Source: Neisseria subflava
GTDB lineage: Bacteria > Pseudomonadota > Gammaproteobacteria > Burkholderiales > Neisseriaceae
Assembly: GCF_024205745.1 (NCBI RefSeq)
Contig: NZ_CP073117.1
Span: forward strand, 372,001-436,000
Reading direction: 5' to 3'
DNA length: 64,000 nt
The notes beneath the pieces were generated by a model. The model did not search any database and was not told the origin of the DNA. It saw only the letters and a program-made list of their open reading frames with translations. Every line of letters begins with the position of its first letter. Position 1 is the stretch's first letter. Position numbers and translations under genes: made by a program. Below, one piece after another: positions 10,355 through 18,508 of the stretch.

Positions 10355-11929
10355 TTAAAACACTGCTTGTAAAACCAAATAGCTGACAACAGACAAAACG
10401 GCAGCGGCAGGCAAGGTAATAACCCAAGCAAGGCCGATCGGTTTCATCAATTTCCAGTTGGCATTGCGGTTAACCAAGCCGATACCCAAAACAGCACCCA
10501 CCAAGATATGGGTACTGGAAACAGGCAAGCCCATAAATGATGCGGCCATCACGACGGCGGCGGCCGAAAGCTCTGCTGAGAAGCCGGAGGCAGGGTGCAT
10601 TTCTGCCAAGCTGGTGCCTACGGTTTTAATCACTTCTTTACCGACAAACCACAAGCCGACGATCAAAGCGATACCGAAAGTCAACATGGCAATCGGTGGC
10701 ACGGCGTTTTGAGCGGTAATGCTGTTGGTACGCAACACATCCATAATCGCAGCAAATGGACCAATCGCATTGGCAATATCGTTCGCGCCATGGCTGAATG
10801 CGAAACCGCAAGCGGTAAATACCTGCATCCATGAGAACATTTGGAAAGTCGATTTATCCAAATCTTTGCGTTTCAAACTTTTGGCAAATACAAACGTACC
10901 CATCCAAATAGCCGCGCCGATCATGAAAATGGTCAGAAAGCTGTTCACATTGCTCATGCCCAAATGCAGATTTTTCAGACCTTTGAAAATCAACATGGCC
11001 GCAATCATCATACCGCCGACAGAAGCAATAAACGGCACCCAAGAATGCAGGGCTCTGTAAGAATCTACTTCACCCTTACGGCTGTCAAAGCGGTGCAGAC
11101 CGCGATAATACTCAGACTGCAATTCTGCAGGATCAAAGTCTGGCTCATCATAAATTTGGGCATCGTGCGCCATTTTGGTGGCGTATTCGACTTTTTCAGA
11201 TTCACTTAAGGCTTCAAAAAACAGGCGATGCTCTTCTTTATAAGCTTTCTTCTCCAGCTTGATGCCTTTGAGCGTATTATCGGCCCAAGAGTTGTAGTCC
11301 AAAACGTTTTTCTTGATTCGTGAAAACAACAGATAGGAAACGATGCCGCCCAAAACCGGAGACAATATCCAAGACAAGGCAATTTCGCCCAACTTGTCCC
11401 ATTGAATCAGCGCAACGGAATCCACACCGTTCAATGCCGCCATACACAAGGCGCTACCGACGATACCGCCGATAATGGCATGTGTCGTGGAAACCGGCAG
11501 GCCTTTGCGCGATGCAAAAAGCAACCACAATGCCGCAGCCAAAAGCGCAGACATCATAATAAAGACAAACTGCATCGGATCCAGATGCATGCCATTCAAA
11601 TCGACAATACCCTTACGGATGGTATCTGTTACCTCACCACCGGCAATCACTGCACCGCTGACTTCAAATACTGCCGCAATCAACAAAGCTTGAGGAATGG
11701 TCAATGTGCCGGAGCCGACACTTGTACCGAAAGAGTTGGCAATATCGTTACCACCCACATTAAACGCCATGAAGACGCCGAAAAAGGTAGCAAGAATAAA
11801 CAGGACTGAGTGGTTGTAGTGGGTATAACCCAGTCCCCAATAAATAAAATAGCCGACCATGCTCACAAGCATAGCGGCAAAAACTGTATTAATCAGCTTC
11901 AAGTTCGCACTCGACTGAGTTTGAGCCAT
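10355..11929 (-). CDS. pit: PiT-family inorganic phosphate transporter
   Basis: PiT proteins take up phosphate as a metal-phosphate or by ion symport. The protein has about 524 residues and many membrane segments. It carries the two family repeats, GGNDIANSFGTSVGSGTLT near the N-terminus and SHGANDIANAIGPFAA in the C-terminal half. Each half also has the GLPVS(S/T)TH motif. A hydrophilic loop of about 90 residues separates the halves. A start 24 bases upstream is possible, but ATG at 11929 is better: AAGGAA lies at proper spacing before it. It is convergent with proQ. Confidence 0.92.
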   Translation of the reverse strand: MAQTQSSANLKLINTVFAAMLVSMVGYFIYWGLGYTHYNHSVLFILATFFGVFMAFNVGGNDIANSFGTSVGSGTLTIPQALLIAAVFEVSGAVIAGGEVTDTIRKGIVDLNGMHLDPMQFVFIMMSALLAAALWLLFASRKGLPVSTTHAIIGGIVGSALCMAALNGVDSVALIQWDKLGEIALSWILSPVLGGIVSYLLFSRIKKNVLDYNSWADNTLKGIKLEKKAYKEEHRLFFEALSESEKVEYATKMAHDAQIYDEPDFDPAELQSEYYRGLHRFDSRKGEVDSYRALHSWVPFIASVGGMMIAAMLIFKGLKNLHLGMSNVNSFLTIFMIGAAIWMGTFVFAKSLKRKDLDKSTFQMFSWMQVFTACGFAFSHGANDIANAIGPFAAIMDVLRTNSITAQNAVPPIAMLTFGIALIVGLWFVGKEVIKTVGTSLAEMHPASGFSAELSAAAVVMAASFMGLPVSSTHILVGAVLGIGLVNRNANWKLMKPIGLAWVITLPAAAVLSVVSYLVLQAVF

Positions 11930-12082
11930 GGAAAGTTTCCTTTTGGAAAACATGTTGAGTCGCGTTATTTTAACCTCTTTGTAATCTTTCTTGCACCAAC
12001 TATTTACATTAAATGCCGAAATTCCCGTAAAAACGTCAAAAGGCGTTAAAATGTCATTTTACCTTCTCTTTCTGTAACCGAA

Positions 12083-13186
12083 ATGCAACCCCAATACTAT
12101 ATCGGCATCATGTCCGGAACCAGCATGGACGGTGCCGATGCCGTACTGATTCAAATGCAGGGCAAGCAATGGCAACGCGCCGTTGCTCATAGCTTTCTAC
12201 CCTATTCAGACGGCCTGCGTCAAGAATTATTGGCACTGCAAGACATAGGCGAAAATGAATTGCACAGAAGCAATATCCTGGCGCAAACACTCAGCCGCCT
12301 ATACGCCCAAACCGTCCAACAACTATTGACAGAACAAAACCTATCAGCCAAAGACATTGTCGCGATCGGCTGCCACGGACAAACCATCCGCCATGCGCCA
12401 GAACACGGTTACAGCATTCAACTGGTCAACCTCTCGCTTTTAGCCGAACTGACCGGCATTTTCACGGTCGGCGACTTCCGCAGTCGCGACCTTGCCTGCA
12501 ACGGTCAAGGTGCGCCCCTCGTCCCCGCTTTTCACGAAGCGCTGTTTCAAGATGCGAATGAAACTCGTGCCGTACTCAACATTGGCGGCATTTCCAATAT
12601 CAGCATTCTTCCGCCCGACAGCCCTTCTTTCGGCTTCGATACCGGCCCCGGCAATATGCTGATGGATGCATGGATGCAACATATTTGGCGACAGCCTTAC
12701 GACAAAAACGGGGAAAAAGCCGCACAAGGCAAAGTCCTCCCAGACCTGCTCGCTTCCCTGCTCGACCATCCTTACTTCAGCCGCCCTTATCCGAAAAGTA
12801 CAGGCCGAGAGTTATTTTCCCTAAGCTGGCTTCAAGGCCGTCTGAAAGGTGATGAAAAGCCGGAAGATGTGATACGCACATTGGTCTTTTATACCGCACA
12901 AACCATTTTTGATGCAACCAAGCAAGCTGCTCCGGCGATTCATAATCTTTATATCTGCGGCGGCGGTATCCGCAATCCGGTTTTGATGCAAGACTTGGAA
13001 ACCCTGTTTTCTACTGACACCAAATTGCACAGCACAGCCAAGCTCCATCTTGACCCACAATGGGTCGAAGCCGCCGCTTTCGCCTGGCTTGCAGCCTGTT
13101 GGTGCAATCAAGTTCCGAGCAATCCCCACCATGCAACCGGCGCACATTCACACCGAATCTTAGGCTCGGGACATTACGGCAACTAA
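12083..13186 (+). CDS. anmK: anhydro-N-acetylmuramic acid kinase
   Basis: AnmK phosphorylates and opens 1,6-anhydro-MurNAc released during cell-wall recycling, giving MurNAc-6-phosphate. The 367-residue protein starts with the phosphate-binding signature GIMSGTSMDGADAVL. GCHGQTIRH, NIGGISNIS and DTGPGNMLMDAW follow, and all are conserved in the family. It is transcribed divergently from pit and convergently with the TerC gene. This fits Neisseria, which releases anhydro-muropeptides. Confidence 0.96.
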   Translation: MQPQYYIGIMSGTSMDGADAVLIQMQGKQWQRAVAHSFLPYSDGLRQELLALQDIGENELHRSNILAQTLSRLYAQTVQQLLTEQNLSAKDIVAIGCHGQTIRHAPEHGYSIQLVNLSLLAELTGIFTVGDFRSRDLACNGQGAPLVPAFHEALFQDANETRAVLNIGGISNISILPPDSPSFGFDTGPGNMLMDAWMQHIWRQPYDKNGEKAAQGKVLPDLLASLLDHPYFSRPYPKSTGRELFSLSWLQGRLKGDEKPEDVIRTLVFYTAQTIFDATKQAAPAIHNLYICGGGIRNPVLMQDLETLFSTDTKLHSTAKLHLDPQWVEAAAFAWLAACWCNQVPSNPHHATGAHSHRILGSGHYGN

Positions 13187-13198
13187 AGTTGAATCAAT

Positions 13199-13233
13199 AA
13201 AAAGGCCGTCTGAACATTTTCAGACGGCCTTTA
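13199..13233. terminator. bidirectional paired uptake sequences
   Basis: AAAGGCCGTCTGAA at 13201-13214 pairs with TTCAGACGGCCTTT at 13219-13232 between the convergent anmK and TerC genes. Confidence 0.75.
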
Positions 13234-13249
13234 CTATATTAGCCTTTAC

Positions 13250-14809
13250 TTATTCCTCTTCTGGCAAACGGTTGATTTTCACACGGGCAATCCGTTGTCC
13301 GTCTTTTTCAACCACTTCAAAACGCCAGCCGTGATAATCGATGAAATCTCCTACATCAGGAATACTTTGCAACTCTTCCATAATCAAGCCGGCAACGGTA
13401 TGAAAATCCGCATCTTCCTCTTGAGCAGGCAGATTTAACTGAGAAGCCAATTCCACATACTCCAATGCACCATCCACAGACAGTGTTTCATCCTGACTGG
13501 CTGGAGCAGCTTCTTCTTCCTCACGCTCAAACTCTTCGGGGAATTCACCGGCAATGGTTTCCAACAAATCTTTCATGGTTACCATGCCTAACACCGCACC
13601 GAACTCATCCACCACCAACGCATAATCCGCGCTGCTTTGACGGAACAATTCAATCGCATTCAACGCCGTCGTACTGTCCGGCAAAATCAATGGCTGGCGC
13701 AAGGCCGTCTGAATATTGATTTCTCCCGATTCAAGCAGCTGGTTCAGCAAATCTTTTTTACTGATATAGCCCAAAGGCTCATCTACACCTGCTTTACCGA
13801 CAACCAACAAACGGCTATACGGCGTATTTTTCAGCTGCACATTTTGTTCTTCCCGGCTTTGGGAAATATCCAATTTTTCGATTTCCCGACGCGGAATCAT
13901 CACGCCCATAATCGGACGCTCCGCCAAAGTCAGTACACTGCGAATCATAGATTTTTCGTTTTCTTCAAAATGCTCGTCATCGCCGCCATTATCGCCTGCT
14001 TTTGCCAAAATGCTTTCGCGGATACCCATCATACCCAACACATTTTCAGCAGTGCGCTTACGCCAAGAAGTGCTGATGTAGTCATTTTTGCGGGCATTCT
14101 TTTGCGAAACCTGATTAAACAGTTCGATCAAAATCGAGAAGCCGATCGCCGCATACAAATAGCCTTTCGGAATATGAAAATGGAAGGCTTCCGCAATCAG
14201 ACTGAAACCAATCATCAACAAGAAACCCAGACACAACATCACAACGGTCGGATGTTTGTCCACAAAGGCAGTCAACAGTTTGCTGGCAGAAATCATCACC
14301 GTCATCGCCACAACAACCGCACCCATTGCCACCACAATATGATCCACCATCGCCACTGCCGTAATGACAGAATCGATAGAGAAAACCGCATCCAAAATCA
14401 AGATTTGCGCCACAACGCCCCAAAAAGCGGAATGCTTCTTCTGCCCTTCAGCAACAGCAAATTGATTGTGGCCTTCAAGGCGTTCGTGCAGCTCGGTAGT
14501 CGCTTTATAAAGCAGGAAAATACCGCCGGCAAACATAATCATATCTTTACCGGAAATATCCAAGCCGCCCAGCTCAAACAAAGGACGCGTCAGCGTCATG
14601 ATGTGCGCCATAAAGCCCAGCATGAAAATCCGAATAACAACGGCCAAACCCAAGCCCGTTATCCGCGCCCTATCACGTTGCGACGGTTTAACCTTGTTTG
14701 CCAAAATCGCTACGAAAACAAGGTTATCAATACCTAAAACAACTTCTAAAACCAGAAGCGTGGCAAAGCCTATCCAAGTATGCGGCTCTGCCAACCAACT
14801 GAAATCCAT
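13250..14809 (-). CDS. TerC-family membrane protein with CBS and CorC domains
   Basis: The 519-residue protein has three parts. An N-terminal TerC-type membrane domain (about residues 1-240) contains EVVLGIDNLVFVAILANKV and the DAVFSIDSVITAVAMVDH repeat, whose acidic residues are the family hallmark. A pair of CBS domains (about 290-415, with RPIMGVMIPRREIEKLD and YALVVDEFGAVLGMVTMKDLLE) follows, then a CorC/transporter-associated domain (430-510). TerC-like proteins are linked to manganese and other metal efflux. Metal transport is thus the likely role, inferred from family. The long 5' leader with a terminator hairpin suggests regulated expression. Confidence 0.88.
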   Translation of the reverse strand: MDFSWLAEPHTWIGFATLLVLEVVLGIDNLVFVAILANKVKPSQRDRARITGLGLAVVIRIFMLGFMAHIMTLTRPLFELGGLDISGKDMIMFAGGIFLLYKATTELHERLEGHNQFAVAEGQKKHSAFWGVVAQILILDAVFSIDSVITAVAMVDHIVVAMGAVVVAMTVMISASKLLTAFVDKHPTVVMLCLGFLLMIGFSLIAEAFHFHIPKGYLYAAIGFSILIELFNQVSQKNARKNDYISTSWRKRTAENVLGMMGIRESILAKAGDNGGDDEHFEENEKSMIRSVLTLAERPIMGVMIPRREIEKLDISQSREEQNVQLKNTPYSRLLVVGKAGVDEPLGYISKKDLLNQLLESGEINIQTALRQPLILPDSTTALNAIELFRQSSADYALVVDEFGAVLGMVTMKDLLETIAGEFPEEFEREEEEAAPASQDETLSVDGALEYVELASQLNLPAQEEDADFHTVAGLIMEELQSIPDVGDFIDYHGWRFEVVEKDGQRIARVKINRLPEEE

Positions 14810-14819
14810 AATGATTGTG

Positions 14820-14940
14820 TTCCTTTAAAATACAAAAAGGCAGCCGTTCCGCTTAAAACGGACAGACTGCCAAAGTTCGGACATAAATAAAGGGAAAGAA
14901 GCGGTATAACAACTACTCTGCTCTGCGTCTTTCATGAAAA
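14820..14940 (-). promoter_or_regulatory. structured leader of the TerC gene, candidate metal riboswitch
   Basis: On the minus strand a GC-rich hairpin (arms 14859-14871 and 14839-14851) is followed by five T and then directly by the AAAGGA ribosome site of the TerC gene. A terminator just before a start codon is the layout of an attenuator. Upstream the RNA contains GAGUAG and CUUUGGCAG, short strings also conserved in yybP-ykoY manganese riboswitches, whose usual targets include TerC proteins. A CAGA/UCUG pairing could compete with the terminator stem. The match to the aptamer consensus is partial, so the class is unproven. A 36-codon frame spans the same region. Confidence 0.4.
14834..14871 (-). 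terminator. attenuator-like hairpin before the TerC start
   Basis: Arms of 13 bases (14859-14871 and 14839-14851) have two or three mismatches and a 7-base loop. On the minus strand they are followed by TTTTT at 14838-14834. Confidence 0.6.
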
Positions 14941-15106
14941 ATTTATGCCTCGGTCAAAAATGATGGCAAACAGTTTATCAGTTTGGCGAAAGAAAGGCAA
15001 AGTCTGACAGCATATTTTCTTTTAAAAACAGCCTACAGCTGTCAATCAATCACTTTCTCCAGCTTTAACAAAAGGAGTCGGTCGATGTATATGGTGATCA
15101 TAGCTT

Positions 15107-15286
15107 GAGACCTTTGCAATAACATAGGTTACTAAAATTTTATGCTCAATCTCATTTTCAAAATGCAAAACCTTTCTGATTTTCCTACTTTTTGCTCAAT
15201 ATTAGGAGGGTTTTAGTCAATTGAAAATTTTTTGGCGCATTTTTATGCGTCAAATTTCGTTAACAGACTATTTTTGCAAAGGTCTC
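15107..15286. mobile_element. 180-bp MITE-like element with IS5-type ends
   Basis: The ends are exact inverted repeats of 13 bases (GAGACCTTTGCAA). The element is flanked by a 5-base direct repeat AGCTT (15102-15106 and 15287-15291), as expected from a target duplication. The interior is AT-rich and holds no credible gene. The ends resemble those of Neisseria IS5-family elements such as IS1106, so it was probably moved in trans by such a transposase. Confidence 0.7.
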
Positions 15287-15310
15287 AGCTTGTTCGGTTT
15301 GCTGAAAGAA

Positions 15311-15373
15311 GATTCTCATAAGAAATCCCCTAAATGCCTGGGTAGAAATTTAGAGGATTTTGCCAATACCTCA
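15311..15373. mobile_element. fragment of an IS5/IS1106-type end
   Basis: The stretch reads from GATTCTCATAAG through a TAAATGCC...TAGAAATTTAGAGG region to TTTTGCCAATACCTC. It has the layout of the subterminal and terminal sequence of Neisseria IS5-family elements, with a decayed GGTCTC end. No transposase remains. Confidence 0.5.
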
Positions 15374-15384
15374 AATCTTACACA

Positions 15385-15759
15385 TTATACCGTCTCATAA
15401 ATATCAATATTCGGTATGCCGTCCAAACCTATGGTGCTCAAAATATCCCACCAAAGCCATTCCAAGTAATACCAAGGGTCTTCAGGAAAGACTTCTTGGG
15501 CATATTCCAAAGTCGGCCATATGTCTTTTAATTTCTGCACCTGTTCTTTTGAAGTTCCAGTCAGAGGAGTTCCAATACCATTAGTATAATCATACAAACG
15601 AATTGAACCATCATCTATAAGCTCTTCAAGAAAAGAACAGAATTTATCTTTTAAGTTCGGATCTTGAAGATCAATATGCATGTATTCTTTATATGAATTA
15701 AAGATCGCAGACAACTTCAAATTAAAATCAAGAATCTCAAATTTTTGTTTCTTATCCAC
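15385..15759 (-). CDS. small acidic protein, possible toxin immunity (DUF596-like)
   Basis: This 124-residue acidic, Trp/Tyr-rich protein is AT-rich in coding sequence and unlike its neighbours. Its C-terminal half has the pattern PLTGTSKEQVQKLKDIWP and WYYLEWLWWDILS. This recalls DUF596 proteins, which occur as immunity genes near polymorphic toxins such as the Maf cassettes of Neisseria. The assignment is tentative. It sits between IS-like remnants with no toxin gene beside it, so it may be an orphan immunity gene. It may otherwise be any small acquired cytoplasmic protein. Confidence 0.6.
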   Translation of the reverse strand: MDKKQKFEILDFNLKLSAIFNSYKEYMHIDLQDPNLKDKFCSFLEELIDDGSIRLYDYTNGIGTPLTGTSKEQVQKLKDIWPTLEYAQEVFPEDPWYYLEWLWWDILSTIGLDGIPNIDIYETV

Positions 15760-15866
15760 GGGAATATCCTTTATAAATTATTGAAATTTAAGCTCCAATA
15801 CACCACCCTTAAAAGATGATGGTACCTTGTGGAACTCTAATGTCCATCGAGCGTTAGTTAAATGTT

Positions 15867-16029
15867 GAAACCTTTGCAAACCCCCTGTAGCCAATCGCCG
15901 CAACCCGGACACAAGATTTCAACTATTCCATATCTAAATTTCTTTTTCCCCAAAAGTCTCCCTTTTCCCCGGATACCCAAATGCTCCTCCTAAATAGGTA
16001 GAAATTTAGGGGATTTTGCCAAGGTCTCA
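15867..16029. mobile_element. second IS5-like remnant, about 163 bp
   Basis: The left end GAAACCTTTGCAAA and right end TTTTGCCAAGGTCTC are imperfect inverted repeats of the same type as the element at 15107-15286. Next to the right end is TAGAAATTTAGGGGATTTTG, the same subterminal motif as at 15311-15373. No coding capacity is left. Confidence 0.5.
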
Positions 16030-16030
16030 A

Positions 16031-16063
16031 GCCGTCTGAAAATTGGGATTCTTTTCAGACGGC
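16031..16063 (-). terminator. paired uptake sequences, terminator
   Basis: GCCGTCTGAAAA at 16031-16042 pairs with TTTTCAGACGGC at 16052-16063. It lies downstream of the gene at 16105-16500 and directly abuts the IS-like end at 16029. Confidence 0.6.
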
Positions 16064-16104
16064 ACGATTTATATAGGCAATAATTTTCTTAGAAAATATA
16101 ACGA

Positions 16105-16500
16105 TTATATTCTTTCAGAAATTACGGATATACTTAATCTCCATACAGTTAAAGTAATTAATCTGCCATCTAAATAAGAATATTCTAATTGAAGAGCATC
16201 ATCTTCAAAGCAAATATTTCCAGCTGTAAATGTATTGCCATCTAGCCTACCTGTTATCTTATATTGTGTACTATCACCTATTCTTTCAAAAGGAATAATA
16301 ACAGATTCATCTGTATTAACCTCTTCCAATATAAACTCATCAATAATGAAATAGTCAAGTTCCACATTGTAAACTTTATTCACTTCAATAGCCATTGGAC
16401 AACAATTAAGGAAACAATATAGATCGTTATTTTCTATAGAAAAATATGCAAATTCCTCAATTGTTTCATCCATTTTTTTTAGCTTTGCTGAGTAAATCAT
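16105..16500 (-). CDS. small acidic hypothetical protein
   Basis: This 131-residue acidic protein is beta-rich in appearance, with no signal peptide or membrane segment. I do not recognise a family. Its coding sequence is strikingly AT-rich, like the gene at 15385-15759. Both lie in the accessory patch between the TerC gene and tRNA-Asn. Size, acidity and setting are those of orphan immunity proteins, but no motif proves this. The start at 16500 has an AAAGG ribosome site at suitable spacing. Confidence 0.55.
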   Translation of the reverse strand: MIYSAKLKKMDETIEEFAYFSIENNDLYCFLNCCPMAIEVNKVYNVELDYFIIDEFILEEVNTDESVIIPFERIGDSTQYKITGRLDGNTFTAGNICFEDDALQLEYSYLDGRLITLTVWRLSISVISERI

Positions 16501-16712
16501 TTTTAACCTTTCATAAATTATTTTACTTCATAAATTGTTTTATCTTTTGGATTGCTACGATTTATAGCTTTCCAAAACTCTTTTCCACTTTTCACATGGA
16601 TGGTTGTGATGGCACTTTAATAATTTGTTCCTATAAAGGCTGATAAATTAAGTATAATCATTTAATCAATCATCATCAAAATATCTTAAAATATTAACCA
16701 ATAGATAAAATA

Positions 16713-16738
16713 AAAACCACCATGTAACATGGTGGTTT
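16713..16738 (-). terminator. intrinsic terminator of tRNA-Asn
   Basis: AAACCACCATGT and its complement ACATGGTGGTTT form a 12-bp stem 8-10 bases beyond the tRNA 3' end, with T residues following on the minus strand. Confidence 0.8.
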
Positions 16739-16745
16739 TAAAATT

Positions 16746-16821
16746 TGGCTCCCCGACCTGGGCTCGAACCAGGGACCTGCGGATTAACAGTCCGTCGCTC
16801 TACCGACTGAGCTATCGGGGA
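16746..16821 (-). tRNA. tRNA-Asn (GTT)
   Basis: This 76-base cloverleaf is on the minus strand. The acceptor TCCCCGA pairs with TCGGGGA, and CCA is encoded at the 3' end. The D-arm is AGCTCAGTCGGTAGAGC, the anticodon loop CTGTTAATC has anticodon GTT, and the T-loop is GGTTCGAGCC. It borders the accessory patch and could have served as an insertion point, although no duplicated tRNA 3' end is seen. Confidence 0.97.
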
Positions 16822-16919
16822 ATTAAGGATAGGATTATATAGAAAATATCAGAAACCTGTCAAGCAACAATCTATATAAAAACAAAAATATTTTTATATC
16901 TTTTTAATTTATAAAACTT

Positions 16920-17279
16920 TTATAAGATTTCAGCAATTTGTTTGGCCGCACGTTTCGCATCCAACAAAATCAAGCCCAATTTACCGCTTTCTTTTGCCAT
17001 CAATGCCAACACTGCATTTTCACCTGCTTGACTCAACAGAATATAGCCATTTTTACCTTTAACCATTACCTGATCCAACTCACCGCAAGCCAACTCATGT
17101 ACAGAACGATTGCCCAATGCCAAAAGCGTTGCCGACATCGCACCTACACGGTCTGCATTCAGGTGGGAAGGCAGCATGGTTGCGATCGGCAGGCCGTCTG
17201 TAGAAATAACTGCAGAAGCAGTGATATCAGCAGAGGTATTGTTCAAATCGCTTAATACAGAGATTAATAGTTGTTGCAT
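16920..17279 (-). CDS. Roadblock/LC7-domain protein
   Basis: This 119-residue protein is a single Roadblock/LC7 domain. The pattern is ASAVISTDGLPIATMLP, then DRVGAMSATLLALGNRSV, VMVKGKNGYILLSQAG and VLALMAK. Bacterial members such as MglB are activating or scaffold partners of Ras-like GTPases and control cell polarity or motility. It is the last gene of a five-gene operon that also encodes a Ras-like GTPase, 40 bases after the preceding gene. A GTPase-regulating role is therefore a sound inference. The target pathway is unknown. Confidence 0.88.
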   Translation of the reverse strand: MQQLLISVLSDLNNTSADITASAVISTDGLPIATMLPSHLNADRVGAMSATLLALGNRSVHELACGELDQVMVKGKNGYILLSQAGENAVLALMAKESGKLGLILLDAKRAAKQIAEIL

Positions 17280-17318
17280 AGTCGCTCCATTCTAAAATAA
17301 ATATCGGTCAGGCAAAAA

Positions 17319-17960
17319 TCAACGGCTGCCGTATCGGTGGTACAGCACTTTAACCAAAGTAACAAAAGCCTCTTTATTTAAGTCAGGCATTCCGCCAATT
17401 ACCAAAATCAGCTTGGTCATGCCAATATACAGAGGGAAAAAGGTCAATTCACTTTGGCCTGAAGGATCACAAATACCCCATGCACTATTATTGATATGCA
17501 GGTTATTGCGAATCAAAAGACGGTGATTGTCTTCCATTTTGGCCACTTCGCTCGCCAAAAGACCCAACTCTTCCGCAGCCTCGTGATGGAAATTGGCATT
17601 GGCAAAATACAAACCGTTTTCATCAGCCAATAAAGCTTTGCCAGAATTAGACAACTGTTCCAACAATGTAGGCAATTGCTCGTCAGTCAAATGGATATCG
17701 TCTGTACTGATTTCCTCATCACCATACAAAAATTCCAAGCGTTGGAGGCGGTATAGCAGGTTCAAAGCGGTATTGATGTCACTGGTATCCGCCCACGCCA
17801 AGATTTTTTCACTGCTGATGGTTTCAGACGGCTCTGCACGCAACAGACCATACAATAAAGTTCTGCTGGCACTGGGCGTATCACTTGAAACAGCATAATA
17901 CGCACCCGCCGGTGTAATCTTAGGATATAAATTTGCTTGTAAAGAGAGTGTCGCTTCCAT
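17319..17960 (-). CDS. unknown protein of GTPase/Roadblock operon
   Basis: This 213-residue soluble protein has no known motif. The N-terminal half is helical and acidic (about residues 30-100). The C-terminal half (ADENGLYFANANFHHEAAEEL, ICDPSGQSELTFFPLYIGMTKLILVIGG) has the alternation expected of a Roadblock-like alpha/beta fold. It may thus be a second, diverged Roadblock-type subunit; this is inference from pattern only. It begins one base after the GTPase stop codon, so translation is probably coupled and the two proteins may be partners. Confidence 0.7.
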   Translation of the reverse strand: MEATLSLQANLYPKITPAGAYYAVSSDTPSASRTLLYGLLRAEPSETISSEKILAWADTSDINTALNLLYRLQRLEFLYGDEEISTDDIHLTDEQLPTLLEQLSNSGKALLADENGLYFANANFHHEAAEELGLLASEVAKMEDNHRLLIRNNLHINNSAWGICDPSGQSELTFFPLYIGMTKLILVIGGMPDLNKEAFVTLVKVLYHRYGSR

Positions 17961-17961
17961 C

Positions 17962-18498
17962 TTATACCTCTAATCCGGGGTCAATTGAGAACAACATGGC
18001 AGTAACCAATTGTTTTACATCGTCTTCTCGACGCGCATCAATCTCAAAAACCGGTACATTAAAATTATTCTGTGCTAAATATTTTTGATAAACATCCACG
18101 CTTGGTAAGGATCGGATATCCATCTTCGTTACCCCTACAACCAGAGGTGCTTTTTTCAGCAACTCCCGGAATGCATCCAAGAAGAATTGCAAGTCTTTCA
18201 ATGGATTGCTTCTTGTATTATCCAAAAGAAGCACCAAGCCCATACTGCCTTGGCTCAGAATTTCCCACATGAAATTAAAACGCTCCTGACCAGGCGTACC
18301 ATACAGGTGAACCTTGGTTTCTTCATCCAAATGAATGACACCGTAGTCCATTGCCACAGTTGTGTACCCCTTGCGGACAAGTGTCATATCGGATGCGGAT
18401 GCATCGGTTTGAACCGGTGGTTCATCAGATAAAGCTGAAATTGCAGTGGTTTTACCTACGCCAACAGGACCGGTAAAGATAATTTTATTTTCTTTCAT
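17962..18498 (-). CDS. Ras-like small GTPase
   Basis: The 178-residue protein is a single small-GTPase domain. The P-loop is GPVGVGKT (residues 10-17), the G3 motif is GTPGQE (67-72) and the G4 motif is TKMD (124-127). The glutamine after PG is at the catalytic position of Ras. It is related to the bacterial ATP/GTP-binding MglA-like and DUF-type GTPases found beside Roadblock proteins. These switch localisation of motility or signalling machines in the cytoplasm. Here it lies between the receiver-like protein and two putative partner proteins in one tight operon. Confidence 0.9.
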   Translation of the reverse strand: MKENKIIFTGPVGVGKTTAISALSDEPPVQTDASASDMTLVRKGYTTVAMDYGVIHLDEETKVHLYGTPGQERFNFMWEILSQGSMGLVLLLDNTRSNPLKDLQFFLDAFRELLKKAPLVVGVTKMDIRSLPSVDVYQKYLAQNNFNVPVFEIDARREDDVKQLVTAMLFSIDPGLEV

Positions 18499-18508
18499 GA
18501 CGTGTCCT

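Noticed and set aside
13637-14737. 366-codon + strand frame antisense to the TerC gene
   Set aside because: Its product is rich in His, Asn and Gln with no domain, and it lies wholly over a well-supported gene. It is a shadow frame.
14820-14935. 36-codon leader peptide before the TerC gene as a true gene
   Set aside because: No ribosome site precedes its ATG, and overlap with the terminator hairpin may be chance. Mentioned only as an alternative in the leader finding.
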